Shown: positions 9,703 to 18,871 of the stretch, in pieces | How positions within the stretch are numbered: position 1 is the first letter of the stretch | Layout of the letters: every line of letters begins with the position of its first letter | Assembly (NCBI RefSeq): GCF_000003605.2 | Contig: NW_003154739.1 | Coordinates: 106,120-126,440 of the forward strand | Origin: Saccoglossus kowalevskii | Lineage: Eukaryota; Hemichordata; Enteropneusta; Harrimaniidae | Length of the DNA stretch: 20,321 nt | Reading direction: 5' to 3' | Notes under the pieces: model-generated | Databases searched by the model: none | Told to the model about the DNA's origin: nothing | What the model saw: only the letters and a program-made list of their open reading frames with translations | Made by a program: the position numbers and the translations under genes

Positions 9703-10740
9703 TTTAAATCATCAGGATTCAAGTTTTGGCCTCAAAATACAGATTGAAGTTGAAGCCCTGAGGTTTTGACAGGCTTCACTTTAATTAAAAAATTGTTTCT
9801 CAACAAAATCTGTACAACCATTGCAGGATTCAAACTCAGAACATATTATAGCCATAAACAATTTTGTGATTATATCAAAGTATTATTCTTTGTTGTCATA
9901 TATCCTGTGTACAGTTGATCAACAGATTTTCCCAAACATGGGTGGGTTTGAAGTTGACACATTTTCGTGTGAGAACACATTCTTCTGTTTGCTTAGGGCA
10001 AACTATGTTAAAACTACCCCCTTTTTTTATTTTTTTAAAATATACTTCCTGACACATTGTTTAATTTTCTTGAGTTTAAGAAAAATGTAAAGATTTTTTT
10101 CTAAATGAACAAGTCATGTTTTACTTTTTGTCCATAAAGTCCCATTACCGATATACCATAATTATTTTAAAAATATGGTCCATTTTTTTAACACATATGA
10201 CCTTGTGTCCCAATAAACATTCTAACCTCCCCTCCCCCAGTGTTCGCAAAATATTTATAAATTCTCAAGACTTTCGTGAAACTGTATTGCAACATTAAAC
10301 TGATAAAAGTGCAACTGGTGTTGAGTATTTTAAAGTCGGTTTAACTCCCACAAATTCAAATACTGAAAGTCGTTACAGTTGAATTCTGATTTAATGTAAG
10401 TTCATACCTTGTATGCCATTAGCTCAATTCATTCCACTGTAGTAGTACAGTAGTTTAGAAGGAACTTGACCATTAATAACTTTTGTCTGTTTGATCACCT
10501 AATCAGTCTTGCATTAACTAAGGTGAAATTTGGTTTGCAGTTTTTGATTAATAACAAATAAAAACATGAATTAGTTTGTAAACAATTGATATGATTATTC
10601 CGTTCAATATCTGATAACTTTCTCATTCATGGTTCCATTATATCTACCAGCTGTAAGCAAGTAGATAATTTTTAACCCTCTACTAATATTAAAAAAAAGT
10701 TTATTGCTTCAGTCATAACAATAATCTTTCACATTCAAAT
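9703..10740. other. Intergenic DNA, no gene seen
   Basis: Open frames of 89 and 60 codons (9821-10298) are Phe- and Lys-rich translations of T/A runs, with no domain I recognise. Two CCCC-rich runs occur near 10228. No RNA gene is evident. Confidence 0.4.
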
Positions 10741-10930
10741 TAATGTGAAACAATGGTTTCTATTATGTTTTGGATTTTTTCTCCATGGTTGAAATTTACG
10801 TGCAAACAATGGTTTTTATTGTGTTTGAGTTTTTTCTCCAGGATTGAAATTCATGTGTAACAATGGTTTCTATTGTGTTTTTTTCTCCAGGATTGAATTT
10901 CATGTGAAACAATGGTTTCCATTGTGTTTT
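10741..10930 (+). repeat. Short tandem array with hairpin core, 3.5 copies
   Basis: Four successive blocks share AACAATGGTTTCTATTGTGTTT followed in three cases by TTTTTTCTCCAGGATTGAA (with small changes), at roughly 10748, 10805, 10859 and 10907. Copy spacing shrinks from about 57 to 48 bases as the T-rich spacer shortens. The ACAATGG/CCATTGT arms with a TTT loop are perfect in the last copy and one or two mismatches off in others. It is non-coding and overlaps no gene. Confidence 0.8.
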
Positions 10931-11004
10931 GTTTAATATTCAACTCAAGTGTAACTATTTTAAATGAATTATATGACAATAGGGTAGTGAATAATTATCG
11001 AGTA

Positions 11005-11370
11005 CTGTAGAATAATTTATTTTCCCTGTAATTTATTTTCACTTAAAGCATTATGTACTGTAAAATGACTAATTTTCACTGGGTTTAAATTTCACTGATT
11101 TACCATTTCAGGCATAATCAGTGGGTTTTAAATTCACGGTTTCGTCATTTAGATAATGTGTTCTATGTTAAATTTTACATATTCACTGTGTTTTAATTTA
11201 GCGCATTTTTCCAGTCAGCGAAATAAGCTAAATTAAAACCCAGTGAATAATTACCCCCTTTACAGTAATTTATTTTCACTGGCTTATGAGGTTGTACATG
11301 CATAATATAGCATTATTTTCACCAATCCAGCAAAAATACTGAAACTAAATTCCAATTGGGTATTTTACAG
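11005..11370. mobile_element. Outer CTGTA(G/A)AAT element of a nested pair
   Basis: The left end CTGTAGAATAATTTATTTTC and the right end GGGTATTTTACAG, with TA at 11003-11004 and 11371-11372, look like ends of the same family as 9501-9700. Both ends lie outside another complete pair at 11058-11265. The reading as one element with another inside is inferred; the outer arms match only over about 13 bases plus scattered inner positions. Confidence 0.55.
11058..11265. mobile_element. Inner TA-flanked CTGTAAA MITE, 208 bp
   Basis: CTGTAAAATGACTAATTTTC then ACTGGGTTTAAATTT on the left pairs with AAATTAAAACCCAGTGAATAA on the right, ending TTTACAG. TA flanks both sides (11056-11057, 11266-11267). The interior repeats the phrase TTCACTG several times. 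No coding content. Confidence 0.72.
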
Positions 11371-11406
11371 TACAATACATATGTCTGAGTGTATGATTAA
11401 AATATA

Positions 11407-11564
11407 CAATATTTGCTCTATTAATAGTGCATACACTTATGTACATGACAGAGGTGTGGTCAAAATAAGAACCGGTAATATTTTATTGATCCAGTATAGA
11501 ATAAATGTAATTTTTGGTTAAGTGTGTTGCTATTGGACATGCACTTAAAATAGAGCAAATACAG
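11407..11564. mobile_element. Second copy of the ATTTGCTCTATTA MITE, 158 bp, in the HSD3B 3' region
   Basis: The left end CAATATTTGCTCTATTAATA and the right end AAAATAGAGCAAATACAG match the family at 7872-8017, with inner AGTGCATAC and CATGCACTT in the same places. TA precedes the left end (11405-11406); the right flank reads CA, so one copy of the duplication has probably mutated. The element ends 10 bases from the stop codon of the neighbouring minus-strand gene and so must lie in its 3' UTR or just beyond. Confidence 0.8.
11482..11487 (-). promoter_or_regulatory. Candidate poly(A) signal for the HSD3B-like gene, inside a MITE
   Basis: TTTATT on the plus strand reads AATAAA on the gene strand (context ATCAATAAAATATTACC), 87 bases after the stop codon. 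It is the first canonical signal I see downstream of the gene, and it lies within the element at 11407-11564. AT-rich DNA offers further copies beyond (for example near 11270), so use of this one is inferred. Confidence 0.5.
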
Positions 11565-11574
11565 CACAAATATT

Positions 11575-12705
11575 TCACATAAATAAACTTAATTCGTCAT
11601 AGTATTCATCTAAATCTACATCTTTATAATATTTTATACTTCGCTGCAAGGAATCTTGGAATCCATATAGTGGTTGGTAATCCAGATTTCTCTTTGCCAA
11701 ATTGCAATTAAAGGACTGCTCAATAAGGAAAAAGACTAATGCATGCGTGGATAGCCGTATATTGATATTCTTGAATGGTTGAACTATGTAGCAGAACATT
11801 TCCATCATCCAGATGAATAAAAATGCCAGCCAGTAAGGGATTGTAAAAAATGCAGTTGTCCAGCCTCTTGCTTTGATGAATGGCTCAATAAAATCAAAAA
11901 AGTTCTGAACTGGGGTATCATCAGTTGCCATGTATACCCTGCCAGATATTTTTTCATCAACGTTGTTTCGGGTACTTCTGAGCTTTTTCAACTTTTGCCA
12001 TGCCTTGATATGCATCCATGCTGTATTACCCACGTACGTCTCCTGATGTTTGGGATTTCCGAAACCAATCTTTGGCAGAAAAACACCGAACATTCTAGCT
12101 ATAATTAATCCATGTATAACAGTGTGACCGTCTTCCTCCCCATACATCGAAGTAGGACGAATAACTATAGTTTTAAACTTTCCTCCATTTTTCAGCACCT
12201 TATTATTTCCTTCCAATGCAATGAGCTCACTCAAATACTTAGATTTGGCATACGCAGAAAGATTCTCTTTTACCTTTACAGTCTCATCCCCATTTACTAT
12301 AGGTGCATTGCCTACAACTACTGCCAATGAGCTGGTGTGGATTAATATAGGCACGTTATTTTCCATGCATGCATCTACCACATTCTGAGTACCAATTACA
12401 TTGATGTTTGTCAATTTGGATGCATCAGGCTTCAAAGATATATCAATAATGGCTGCAGCATGGAAGACGACATCAACACCACGGCATGCTCTGCTAATTT
12501 CTTTTAGTTTAGTAACATCACCACGAATATGACGAAGCAGCACTCCAGGACTGCACTGCTGTAGCCATGGTGATTTGGGTTGTCTGATATCAAATGTCCG
12601 TATTTCTTTCACACCAGTGCATTTCTCTAACACTAGTCTCAATATGTGCTGACCTAGAAATCCAGCCCCTCCGGTAATCAAAACTGTTTCACCAGCTTGT
12701 GCCAT
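11575..12705 (-). CDS. 3-beta-hydroxysteroid dehydrogenase / delta5-delta4 isomerase-like, intronless
   Basis: This 376-residue protein belongs to the HSD3B branch of the extended short-chain dehydrogenases. Known members oxidise the 3-beta-hydroxyl of delta5-steroids with NAD+ and often shift the double bond; they sit in ER and mitochondrial membranes. Visible here: TGGAGFLG (residues 11-18, Rossmann GxxGxxG), Asp39 after strand 2 (RTFDI), GDV (62-64), FHAAA (81-85), HTSS (123-126, catalytic Ser region), YAKSK (Tyr152-Lys156, YxxxK), RPTSMYGE (183-190), YVGNTAW (224-230) and a hydrophobic span at 288-310 in the place of the family's membrane anchor. Length equals the family's usual 370-380. 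The Met lies ten residues before the glycine motif, as in relatives. Vertebrate homologues have introns in the coding part; this one has none and no break. True substrate (steroid, bile-acid intermediate or sterol) cannot be told from sequence. Confidence 0.95.
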   Translation of the reverse strand: MAQAGETVLITGGAGFLGQHILRLVLEKCTGVKEIRTFDIRQPKSPWLQQCSPGVLLRHIRGDVTKLKEISRACRGVDVVFHAAAIIDISLKPDASKLTNINVIGTQNVVDACMENNVPILIHTSSLAVVVGNAPIVNGDETVKVKENLSAYAKSKYLSELIALEGNNKVLKNGGKFKTIVIRPTSMYGEEDGHTVIHGLIIARMFGVFLPKIGFGNPKHQETYVGNTAWMHIKAWQKLKKLRSTRNNVDEKISGRVYMATDDTPVQNFFDFIEPFIKARGWTTAFFTIPYWLAFLFIWMMEMFCYIVQPFKNINIRLSTHALVFFLIEQSFNCNLAKRNLDYQPLYGFQDSLQRSIKYYKDVDLDEYYDELSLFM

Positions 12706-12930
12706 TGTCTACATGTGCAGCAACTGTAACTATCACATTAATGAAGGCAGTGCTCTGATACCAGCTTTTTTAAATAGAATATTAAGCTTAAGTGGAACCA
12801 CCCTACAATGCTTCTCAAATGTCATTCATGAGTGGGCGTGTACTCGGGTAGATGATTCTGATTGGCTAGTGAATGCAAATGTCACACAGAAAGGTTGCAC
12901 ATTCCCAATGGTGGACACTGTTGGATGATT
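12706..12930 (-). promoter_or_regulatory. Compact promoter of the HSD3B-like gene
   Basis: On the gene strand a TATA-like TATTTAAAAAA lies at 12766-12776, about 60 bases before the ATG, which would give a 5' UTR of about 30 bases. Further up are a GTACACGCCCACTC stretch (12829-12842, GC/CACC-box-like), AGCCAATC (12860-12867, CCAAT box) and an exact octamer ATGCAAAT (12873-12880, plus strand). Order and spacing are those of a normal polymerase II promoter. An alternative is a splice acceptor at ATGTAG just before ACAATGG, which would add a non-coding 5' exon. Motifs are seen; binding is inferred. Confidence 0.5.
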
Positions 12931-14276
12931 TTATTTCAGTAGGAATTATATGAGTGATATATATGTCGCTTGGAATGCATTAACAAAATTGTTGTTCTGA
13001 TTCCATTGATAGTTTTTGTTATTATATGTTAAATATTCTTAGAAATAAATCAGAGAATTTGTCTGTTTAGACTAGGATTAAAATAAATGAAAAAATATTC
13101 AATAAACCTTTTTTTAGAGTGAACAGTTAAAGATAAAGTATGATTATAATACTATGTGTGCGTAAATGCGTGCAAGTACAAATAATAAAAACAATAACAA
13201 TAATATTATTACAATTTTATTTGACTAAGCTCTCACTGTATTCCTTGACGCCCAAATTATCATAATGAATTTTTTAATTAACATTGATGTTTCTTTCCCA
13301 AGAGTAATGTTCACTAAATATCACTAAAAACAAAAGAAAATCTAAAGCTCCAGTCTTCTTAAATTAGTTAAAAGTTTATTGTAAATTTAAGTAAAATGTT
13401 CTTCTGATCTTGGTAAAAACTTTTACAAGTGAAAAGAAAATGAAATAAAGTTTTAGTTTCTCCTTTACATCAAATACAACCCCATTCCCAGTTAACCAAC
13501 TTTAATTTATTTCCTTCTAAATCCAAAGAATTTGACCTTTAGTTTCTCAACAATGTTTAATGTGCTTTCAAAAGGAGAGTGGCACGAAAATGATCAAGGG
13601 GTCAATAATATACTCTTCTCGATCTTTTGTTGTGTTTTTTAATCTCAACATAGCACAATTTTTGTAACATGATGGCATTCTCGCATTGAGTGATATTTCA
13701 TTTGTTTAATTTAATATTTAAAAAAAACTTCATGATGAGGATCCATAAAATTGGTTTGCTCACCAAATTTATATCTCGAATTTTCAAGCTGCATCTTTTG
13801 GTAAACCACTACTAGGAGGGAGGAATGTCTGAGTGGAACAATGCTGTGCACACGGACAATACCACGTTTAAGACAACCCATTGTGAACTACCGGTATACT
13901 CACTGTAGACTGTAAGCCCATCACAATGTCTGATCAGTGCTGGGGGGGGAAAAAGTGTTAGAAACATTCAAACAAATATCATTTCATGGTCATTCAGAGG
14001 AGTTAATTATAGTTGCATTCATGAAATGCGAGTGATCATGCATTGTGCCTCTAATTCTCTGTTCTTTATGCTGTTGAGGTGTACATGTTAATCGAGGAAG
14101 ACAGACGATTAAATAAAATAACAGTATATATATTCTTGGGTTTTTTGGATTCACTGTATTGTCACTGATTTGCTGTAAAATGAAATGAAATAAACACTAA
14201 AATAAACGAAACTTAAGTGAATGATACAAATAATACGGTAACAGTTACATGTGCTCATTACATAAACCGATAACAT
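12931..14276. other. Intergenic DNA upstream of the HSD3B-like gene
   Basis: Mostly AT-rich with no supported gene. A less AT-rich patch at about 13800-13940 carries a short open frame (13825-13908) treated separately. A G8 run lies near 13942. Around 14145-14215 are TTCACTGTA and CTGTAAAATGAAATGAAATA, like pieces of the CTGTAAA elements without clear paired ends. Confidence 0.4.
13825..13908 (+). CDS. Short open frame of 27 codons, possible first exon, doubtful
   Basis: GGAGGGAGGAATGTCTGAGT opens a frame reading MSEWNNAVHTDNTTFKTTHC and then ELPVYSL before TAG. Composition is less AT-rich than its neighbours and the residues look protein-like. A GTATAC at 13893 could be a weak donor. There is no known family match and no downstream exon I can join to it; ACCGGTAT nearby is common in repeats. 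Confidence 0.13.
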   Translation: MSEWNNAVHTDNTTFKTTHCELPVYSL

Positions 14277-14289
14277 TAACCTTTGACCT
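14277..14289 (-). promoter_or_regulatory. DR1-type nuclear-receptor motif
   Basis: The plus strand TAACCTTTGACCT reads AGGTCAAAGGTTA on the other strand. This is two half-sites with one spacer base, one base from the ideal DR1 bound by HNF4 or RXR partners. A looser half-site cluster (TTTAACCCTTTGAACTTTAA) follows directly. It is about 1.57 kb upstream of the HSD3B-like start. A match this short can arise by chance. Confidence 0.3.
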
Positions 14290-14364
14290 TTAACCCTTTG
14301 AACTTTAAAGTCAACTTTTGTGCCCTCTCATAAAATAAACCTGCAGTGCAGGAAAATAAAGTCC

Positions 14365-14398
14365 TTTTGGTCTAGAATTAACCCCCCCCCCAAATAAA
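14365..14398. repeat. C10 homopolymer followed by AAATAAATA
   Basis: A run of about ten C near 14382 is followed by AAATAAATAC, a simple-sequence site of no clear meaning. Its exact length is the sort of thing sequencing often miscalls. Confidence 0.5.
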
Positions 14399-14399
14399 T

Positions 14400-14900
14400 A
14401 CATGCATATAGAAAAATACAGAAAAATTGACAAAATGATTTTAAGGTTTAATAACACTTTTTAAGTGAATTGAAATGAAACATTGAGTTGTATAAGAAAA
14501 AGCATTGAGTAAATAAAACACACATTTTTAAACGCCACTAAATGCTTTGAAATGATTTATTTTAAAACATTTTATTCAGGAAAAATGTCAAATTATTTCT
14601 AAATAATATACCAGTAAATATGCAGAAATTTGTTTATAAATATAACAGGCGTTTATGAAAGAAACAAGTGAAATACCTGGTACCTAAAACAGTGATTTAC
14701 AGATTAAAAATAAACGGCATCCTGTAAATGTTGAATTTAAAAATAAACTATTGTAAAGCCTATTTTTTTAATATGTATACTGTACGTACTTTATTAGAAG
14801 GTCATTTAAACCAAAAATTGCAATTGTTGTATCCTGAAACATTCAAATATGACTTATTTTTTTATCATAAACACACCTCATTTTTTTGTCATATTTGTAA
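14400..14900. other. AT-rich intergenic DNA, no gene seen
   Basis: The 88-codon plus-strand frame at 14728-14994 is rich in Phe, Tyr and Lys, overlaps a MITE fragment near its end and matches nothing I know, so I do not call it a gene. Confidence 0.4.
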
Positions 14901-14926
14901 GCACTTGCTAATAGAGAAAACATGGT
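14901..14926. mobile_element. Decayed right end of the ATTTGCTCTATTAG MITE family
   Basis: GCACTTGCTAATAGAGAAAA then CATGGTA corresponds base for base, with one insertion and two or three changes, to the right end of the copy at 7872-8017 (GCACTTCTAATAGAGCAAAT then ATGGTA). I could not find a clear left end. Confidence 0.5.
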
Positions 14927-14979
14927 ATATGCTGTCTTTTTTCAGAAAAGAAATGCAAATTTACCATTTTTTGATAATC

Positions 14980-16420
14980 TGGGTGTGGGATTAATTTTGG
15001 CGGATTAAAATGGTGGCAGATGCAGAGCCCTGTTTTTAAAGAATTTTATTCCATTTTTTTGTTAATCCAAACCATGTGACCGATCTTACTGAGCTTGTTC
15101 AGTATTAATGAAGTCGGTACATATGCTACATTAGCTAAATTTCAGGTCAATTAGATGAACAGTTCTGAAGAAAATGATTTTTTAGTGTTTACTTTTTTAT
15201 AATTTCTGGAAAATGTAATATGCTGGTAGAGGTCACATGACCATGTAAAGTTTTTATTTGTGAACTTTGTAGTCCATCTGCCATTGATGACATAAATTAT
15301 GAATCATCATGTACATGAAATTTCATATTGATATATAGTTCCTGTGAAATTGATTTTTAACCCGTTTGAACACCATAATTTTTCTCGCCAACATTTTTGG
15401 GAATTTTTTTGTCCATTTTTAGTATTTTTCTATAATATGTTAGATCATTTTAGACTAAATTGACCTATTTTCCTATTGCCTGTTGGTATTTTAAAAATGT
15501 CATATTTAATTTTGTGAATAATGATGAAATTTGACTTTGCCACTCAAAGGTTAAACATTTTATGTTATTTTTTTGTTAATCCAATATGGTAACCAAGCCA
15601 TGTGTTTGATTTAATGTATCACACCAAATTGTATGCGAATCCAATAATAAATTCAGTTAAAAATAGGTAATTAGTTTTACATTTTTTATATTAAATTCAA
15701 GATAGTCAACAGAACATGTAATTACCGGTAATGCATTCAGACTTGCGTCCACAAACCTTATTAATCAGATGACACAACAATTTAAAGTAGGAGCAATGAT
15801 TTTAACAGAAGCTTTTAAAGTTTGCATTAAATTCAAAATCGTTGCCAAACGAATCTCAAACTTGAATGCACATGGTACATACAGATGCTAACAACCAAAT
15901 TTTCGATCAATGTGTTCAGTGCTTTTAAAAAAAGTTGTCATTTTTTATCTTGGCAGCCCAAATGTTGAAAAAGTACAAGAAATCTAATCATTCTTAATCT
16001 TTTCACCATCAGTTCCCTCTTTTCATCACAAACAGTCCTGTTTATAGCCTGCAGTTTCATTCAGAAGATTGTGACAAAAATAGCCAATTTTTTTTAGTAA
16101 AAACTGAAAATTGACTCAAATTTTGTCTGTTGGCTCCAAAATTTGGGTTCATTTCCAGAAATATTGAAGAATATAATAATCAAATGTAGAAAAAAAGTCT
16201 GCTGGTGAAAAGGTTAAATCCAAGATGGCCACCTGAACATGCATGTGACCAATCATGTTGGGCTATTCATAGTTTGAGTAACCTAACATGTTGATTAGGT
16301 AAGTTCCTAAAAAACATTTCATGCCACTTTTTATCAATCAACTATTTTTTAAATTTGGGAAGGTTAAAAATGTAGAGCACACTTTCGTAAAATTTTGTGA
16401 ACCAAACTTTCTTAGTATTG
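14980..16420. repeat. Old dispersed repeats with a GTTAATCCAA...CATGTG core
   Basis: Three places share the order GTTAATCCAA, a short variable part with ATGG or CCATG, then CATGTG: 15061-15080, 15575-15604 and 16213-16250. Two are preceded by AAAGGTTAAA. The lower-copy part between them (for example GAACAGTTCTGAAGAAAATG at 15158) also looks like a consensus repeat of a type common in marine invertebrates. Copies are heavily diverged and no coding region survives, so they are probably fossils of one non-autonomous family. Confidence 0.5.
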
Positions 16421-17240
16421 CCGTGGGAACCACTTCTTAATTGTATATATGAGCACATTGTCACAGACACTACAAACATTTAAAAATATTACTGTAAAAT
16501 ATAAAAAATCTGAGCATCATTAAACTATAAATAAAAGATTTTTTTGCATGAGTCCAAACAAAATAATGTAACAAATTTATGAAATTCTTACATATTTGTT
16601 TTCATATAACATTTCTGTTAAAATTAAACTCTACTTTATACAGAAAAATTTCAACTTGTTTTTCTGCAAAGAAAGTTTTTGACAGTAAAAAAGATAAATA
16701 GATAAAAAACTTATTATGACTATAATCTCTATAATAATTTCAAACAAATAATTTTGTGATTTTCATTTATTTGTATCAATTCTGTTTATATTTATTTATA
16801 GACTTCTAAACCTCGGCAACCATCAACAACACATCTGTATCAAGATCCTATCTAGAATGTTGGTGCCATATGGTTCAACTTAATTCTCTTTTAATATATT
16901 TTTACAGGTTACCTCTAATGATATTTGTCTCAATTCAAGTTTGGTTGTTATATAGATTGGTATACGGTGGTCAAAATTACAGAAAGTATAGTAGAAAATA
17001 AACATAAATAAACAGCTCTGTACTGATTACACATACATGTGAAATATTGGGATGATATCAGGAAAGCAAACTATACAATAAAATGTTATAACAAGTCATT
17101 GTCAATGACAATTTAAGTACCAGCCCAGTTTTAAGTGATGTTAACATTAGTGCCAAATAATTATTTACACTTGCGTAACAGACACAGTACAAAGTTGAGC
17201 CAGTTTATTTGTGTGATTCCTTCTTTAATTCTGCCAATGA
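16421..17240. other. AT-rich intergenic DNA, no gene seen
   Basis: No exon, RNA gene or paired inverted repeat is convincing here. Several A/T runs and a short TGTCAATGACAATTT inverted motif near 17100 were noticed. Confidence 0.4.
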
Positions 17241-17254
17241 CATTCATAATGCAT

Positions 17255-17680
17255 TTTTAGCACAAAAGTGATGATCAGCCATCTTGAATCAGATTCTGAA
17301 ACAGATGTATAGTCAATTGTGTTACAGGATGTATGTGTAAAACTAGAACATGATCAGCCCAACTATGTTAGCATTATGGCTCCCAAAACAATATTTGTTA
17401 AAAACAAAATGGCCATCAGTCAGCCATTTTAAATCAAATATTGAATGACATAGATCAAAGACCTGTTGTGTTTAATGAACAGACCAACTTGCAATAAAAT
17501 ATGTACATGCTCAACCAAAATCCATTTTTTAAATTGCAGAAATGCTTGATTTTGAAGAATTTTTAGCACTAAAATGGTCGCCATTCGACCATCTTGAAAT
17601 AAATGATGAAACAAATGCATGTGCACATGTATGTGAAGTTTGAATTAAATCAGCCCAAGCATGAGATACATGTGTGAACA
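17255..17680 (+). repeat. Diverged tandem repeat, about 150-165 bp period, three units
   Basis: Each unit has a CAGCCATCTTGAATCA-like start (17276, 17420 as CAGCCATTTTAAATCA, 17587 as GACCATCTTGAAATAA), a GAAACA(A/G)ATG(T/C)AT middle in two units, and a TGATCAGCCCAA-like end (17350, 17506 as TGCTCAACCAAAA, 17648 as AATCAGCCCAAGC). TTTTAGCAC and AAAATGG(C/T) precede the first and third units. Similarity is clear in the motifs but low between them. A 65-codon minus-strand frame at 17429-17626 lies wholly inside and is a shadow of the repeat. Confidence 0.6.
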
Positions 17681-17699
17681 TTATAGACTACGTCTATAT

Positions 17700-18836
17700 G
17701 GTGACTGAATAAAATGATTTTGATCAGTCACATGGTTTGGCCTTTTGGATTTTCGGCAAAAATTTTGAGCATTTATTTTTCCTGAATGCTTTAACCAATT
17801 GTGCTTGTAATTCTCATGAGAAAAAAAACAAATAATTTTGATCTTGGATCTTTCTCATTGCCTCAGTGAACACTGCTGAATATCATTGCCAAACTTGCTG
17901 TTCTTATTGATCTTAATTTGAGATAATGCATCTAACTTTTAGAATTTTGATTGGTCAACTGGTTCAGCAGCCGTAGTGCAGTAGAATCATATCAGAAGTT
18001 GCCATTTTGAAGTTGCCTTTCTAGAGGTGTTCATATATGAGACACCTATTTCATGAATAAAACATGTCAGCAGTCACATGACTTTTCCTACATTATTTGA
18101 TTTAAAAATAAATCACGGCGAAGAGAGAAAGCACATTTATGCTATTTTATAATGCTGTGATTGCAATAAACATTTCCATTGGAAAATAAGGAACAGAACA
18201 ACCGGAACTAAAGTTGTGGTGGTTTTTGGAAAAATTCTCGAGCATGCTTAATGGCTGTAAGAGGTGAATTTATATTTTGATAACACTATAGCATTTATCG
18301 ACCAATTGCGAATAAATACCAATGAGATTTGTATATATGGCAAAGTGAAGACAGCGGCTGGCCCGGGGTGAGAAAATTTACACATCAACAAGATTTTAAT
18401 TTTGGTTCCTTGATTGATATTTATTGTACACGTGCATTTCTCTGATATGATCATATAATTATTAACAGTTTGTATAATAGTTATATTTTATTGACATAAT
18501 TGACAATGTAAATTATGTTTATCAATCAGTTATAACATTAGTAACTTGCTTGTAACTGTAAATGCTGCTTGCAGCTTTAATTATTATTAAACATTTCTTT
18601 ACAAAACACTCTAAACATACACCACAGCTCATTGTAGAAAAAAACTACAATTAAAAAGTTTAAAGAGCACATGAGGTAATGTTCAGTGAAAAGGTTTAAA
18701 GTAGCTGGCTCCATACTACTGGTGCACAAACAGAAAATGCCATATGTTTTATTACATATTCAGGGAACGAATCTTAAAGGGGAGCCTGCCCAAGGAATCA
18801 TGGGACACTATTGTTTATGTTTTTTACAAGGATATT
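17700..18836. other. Intergenic DNA, no gene seen
   Basis: TTTGATCAGTCACATGGTTT near 17719 resembles the CATGTGACC core of the 15-16 kb repeats in inverse orientation. A short GC-rich patch at 18350-18372 (GCGGCTGGCCCGGGGTGAGA) ends like a donor, but no reading frame supports an exon. Open frames at 18248-18454 and 18686-18934 match nothing I know. Confidence 0.4.
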
Positions 18837-18871
18837 CCATGGAAGGTACTCCATTAGTATACCTTCCATGG
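18837..18871. repeat. Perfect 12-bp inverted repeat with 11-nt loop
   Basis: CCATGGAAGGTA at 18837-18848 pairs exactly with TACCTTCCATGG at 18860-18871. A related palindrome lies about 190 bases on, at 19036-19055, with the same words. Confidence 0.85.

Noticed and set aside
12112-12330. A 72-codon plus-strand frame
   Set aside because: It lies wholly antisense within the HSD3B-like coding region and shows no features of its own.
12713-12928. A 71-codon plus-strand frame next to the HSD3B start
   Set aside because: It overlaps the promoter motifs of the HSD3B-like gene and its product resembles nothing known. A divergent transcript remains possible but is unsupported.
18340-18375. GC-rich patch ending in GGGGTGAGA as an exon end
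   Set aside because: No acceptor, no open frame with a recognisable peptide and no start codon in good context could be joined to it.
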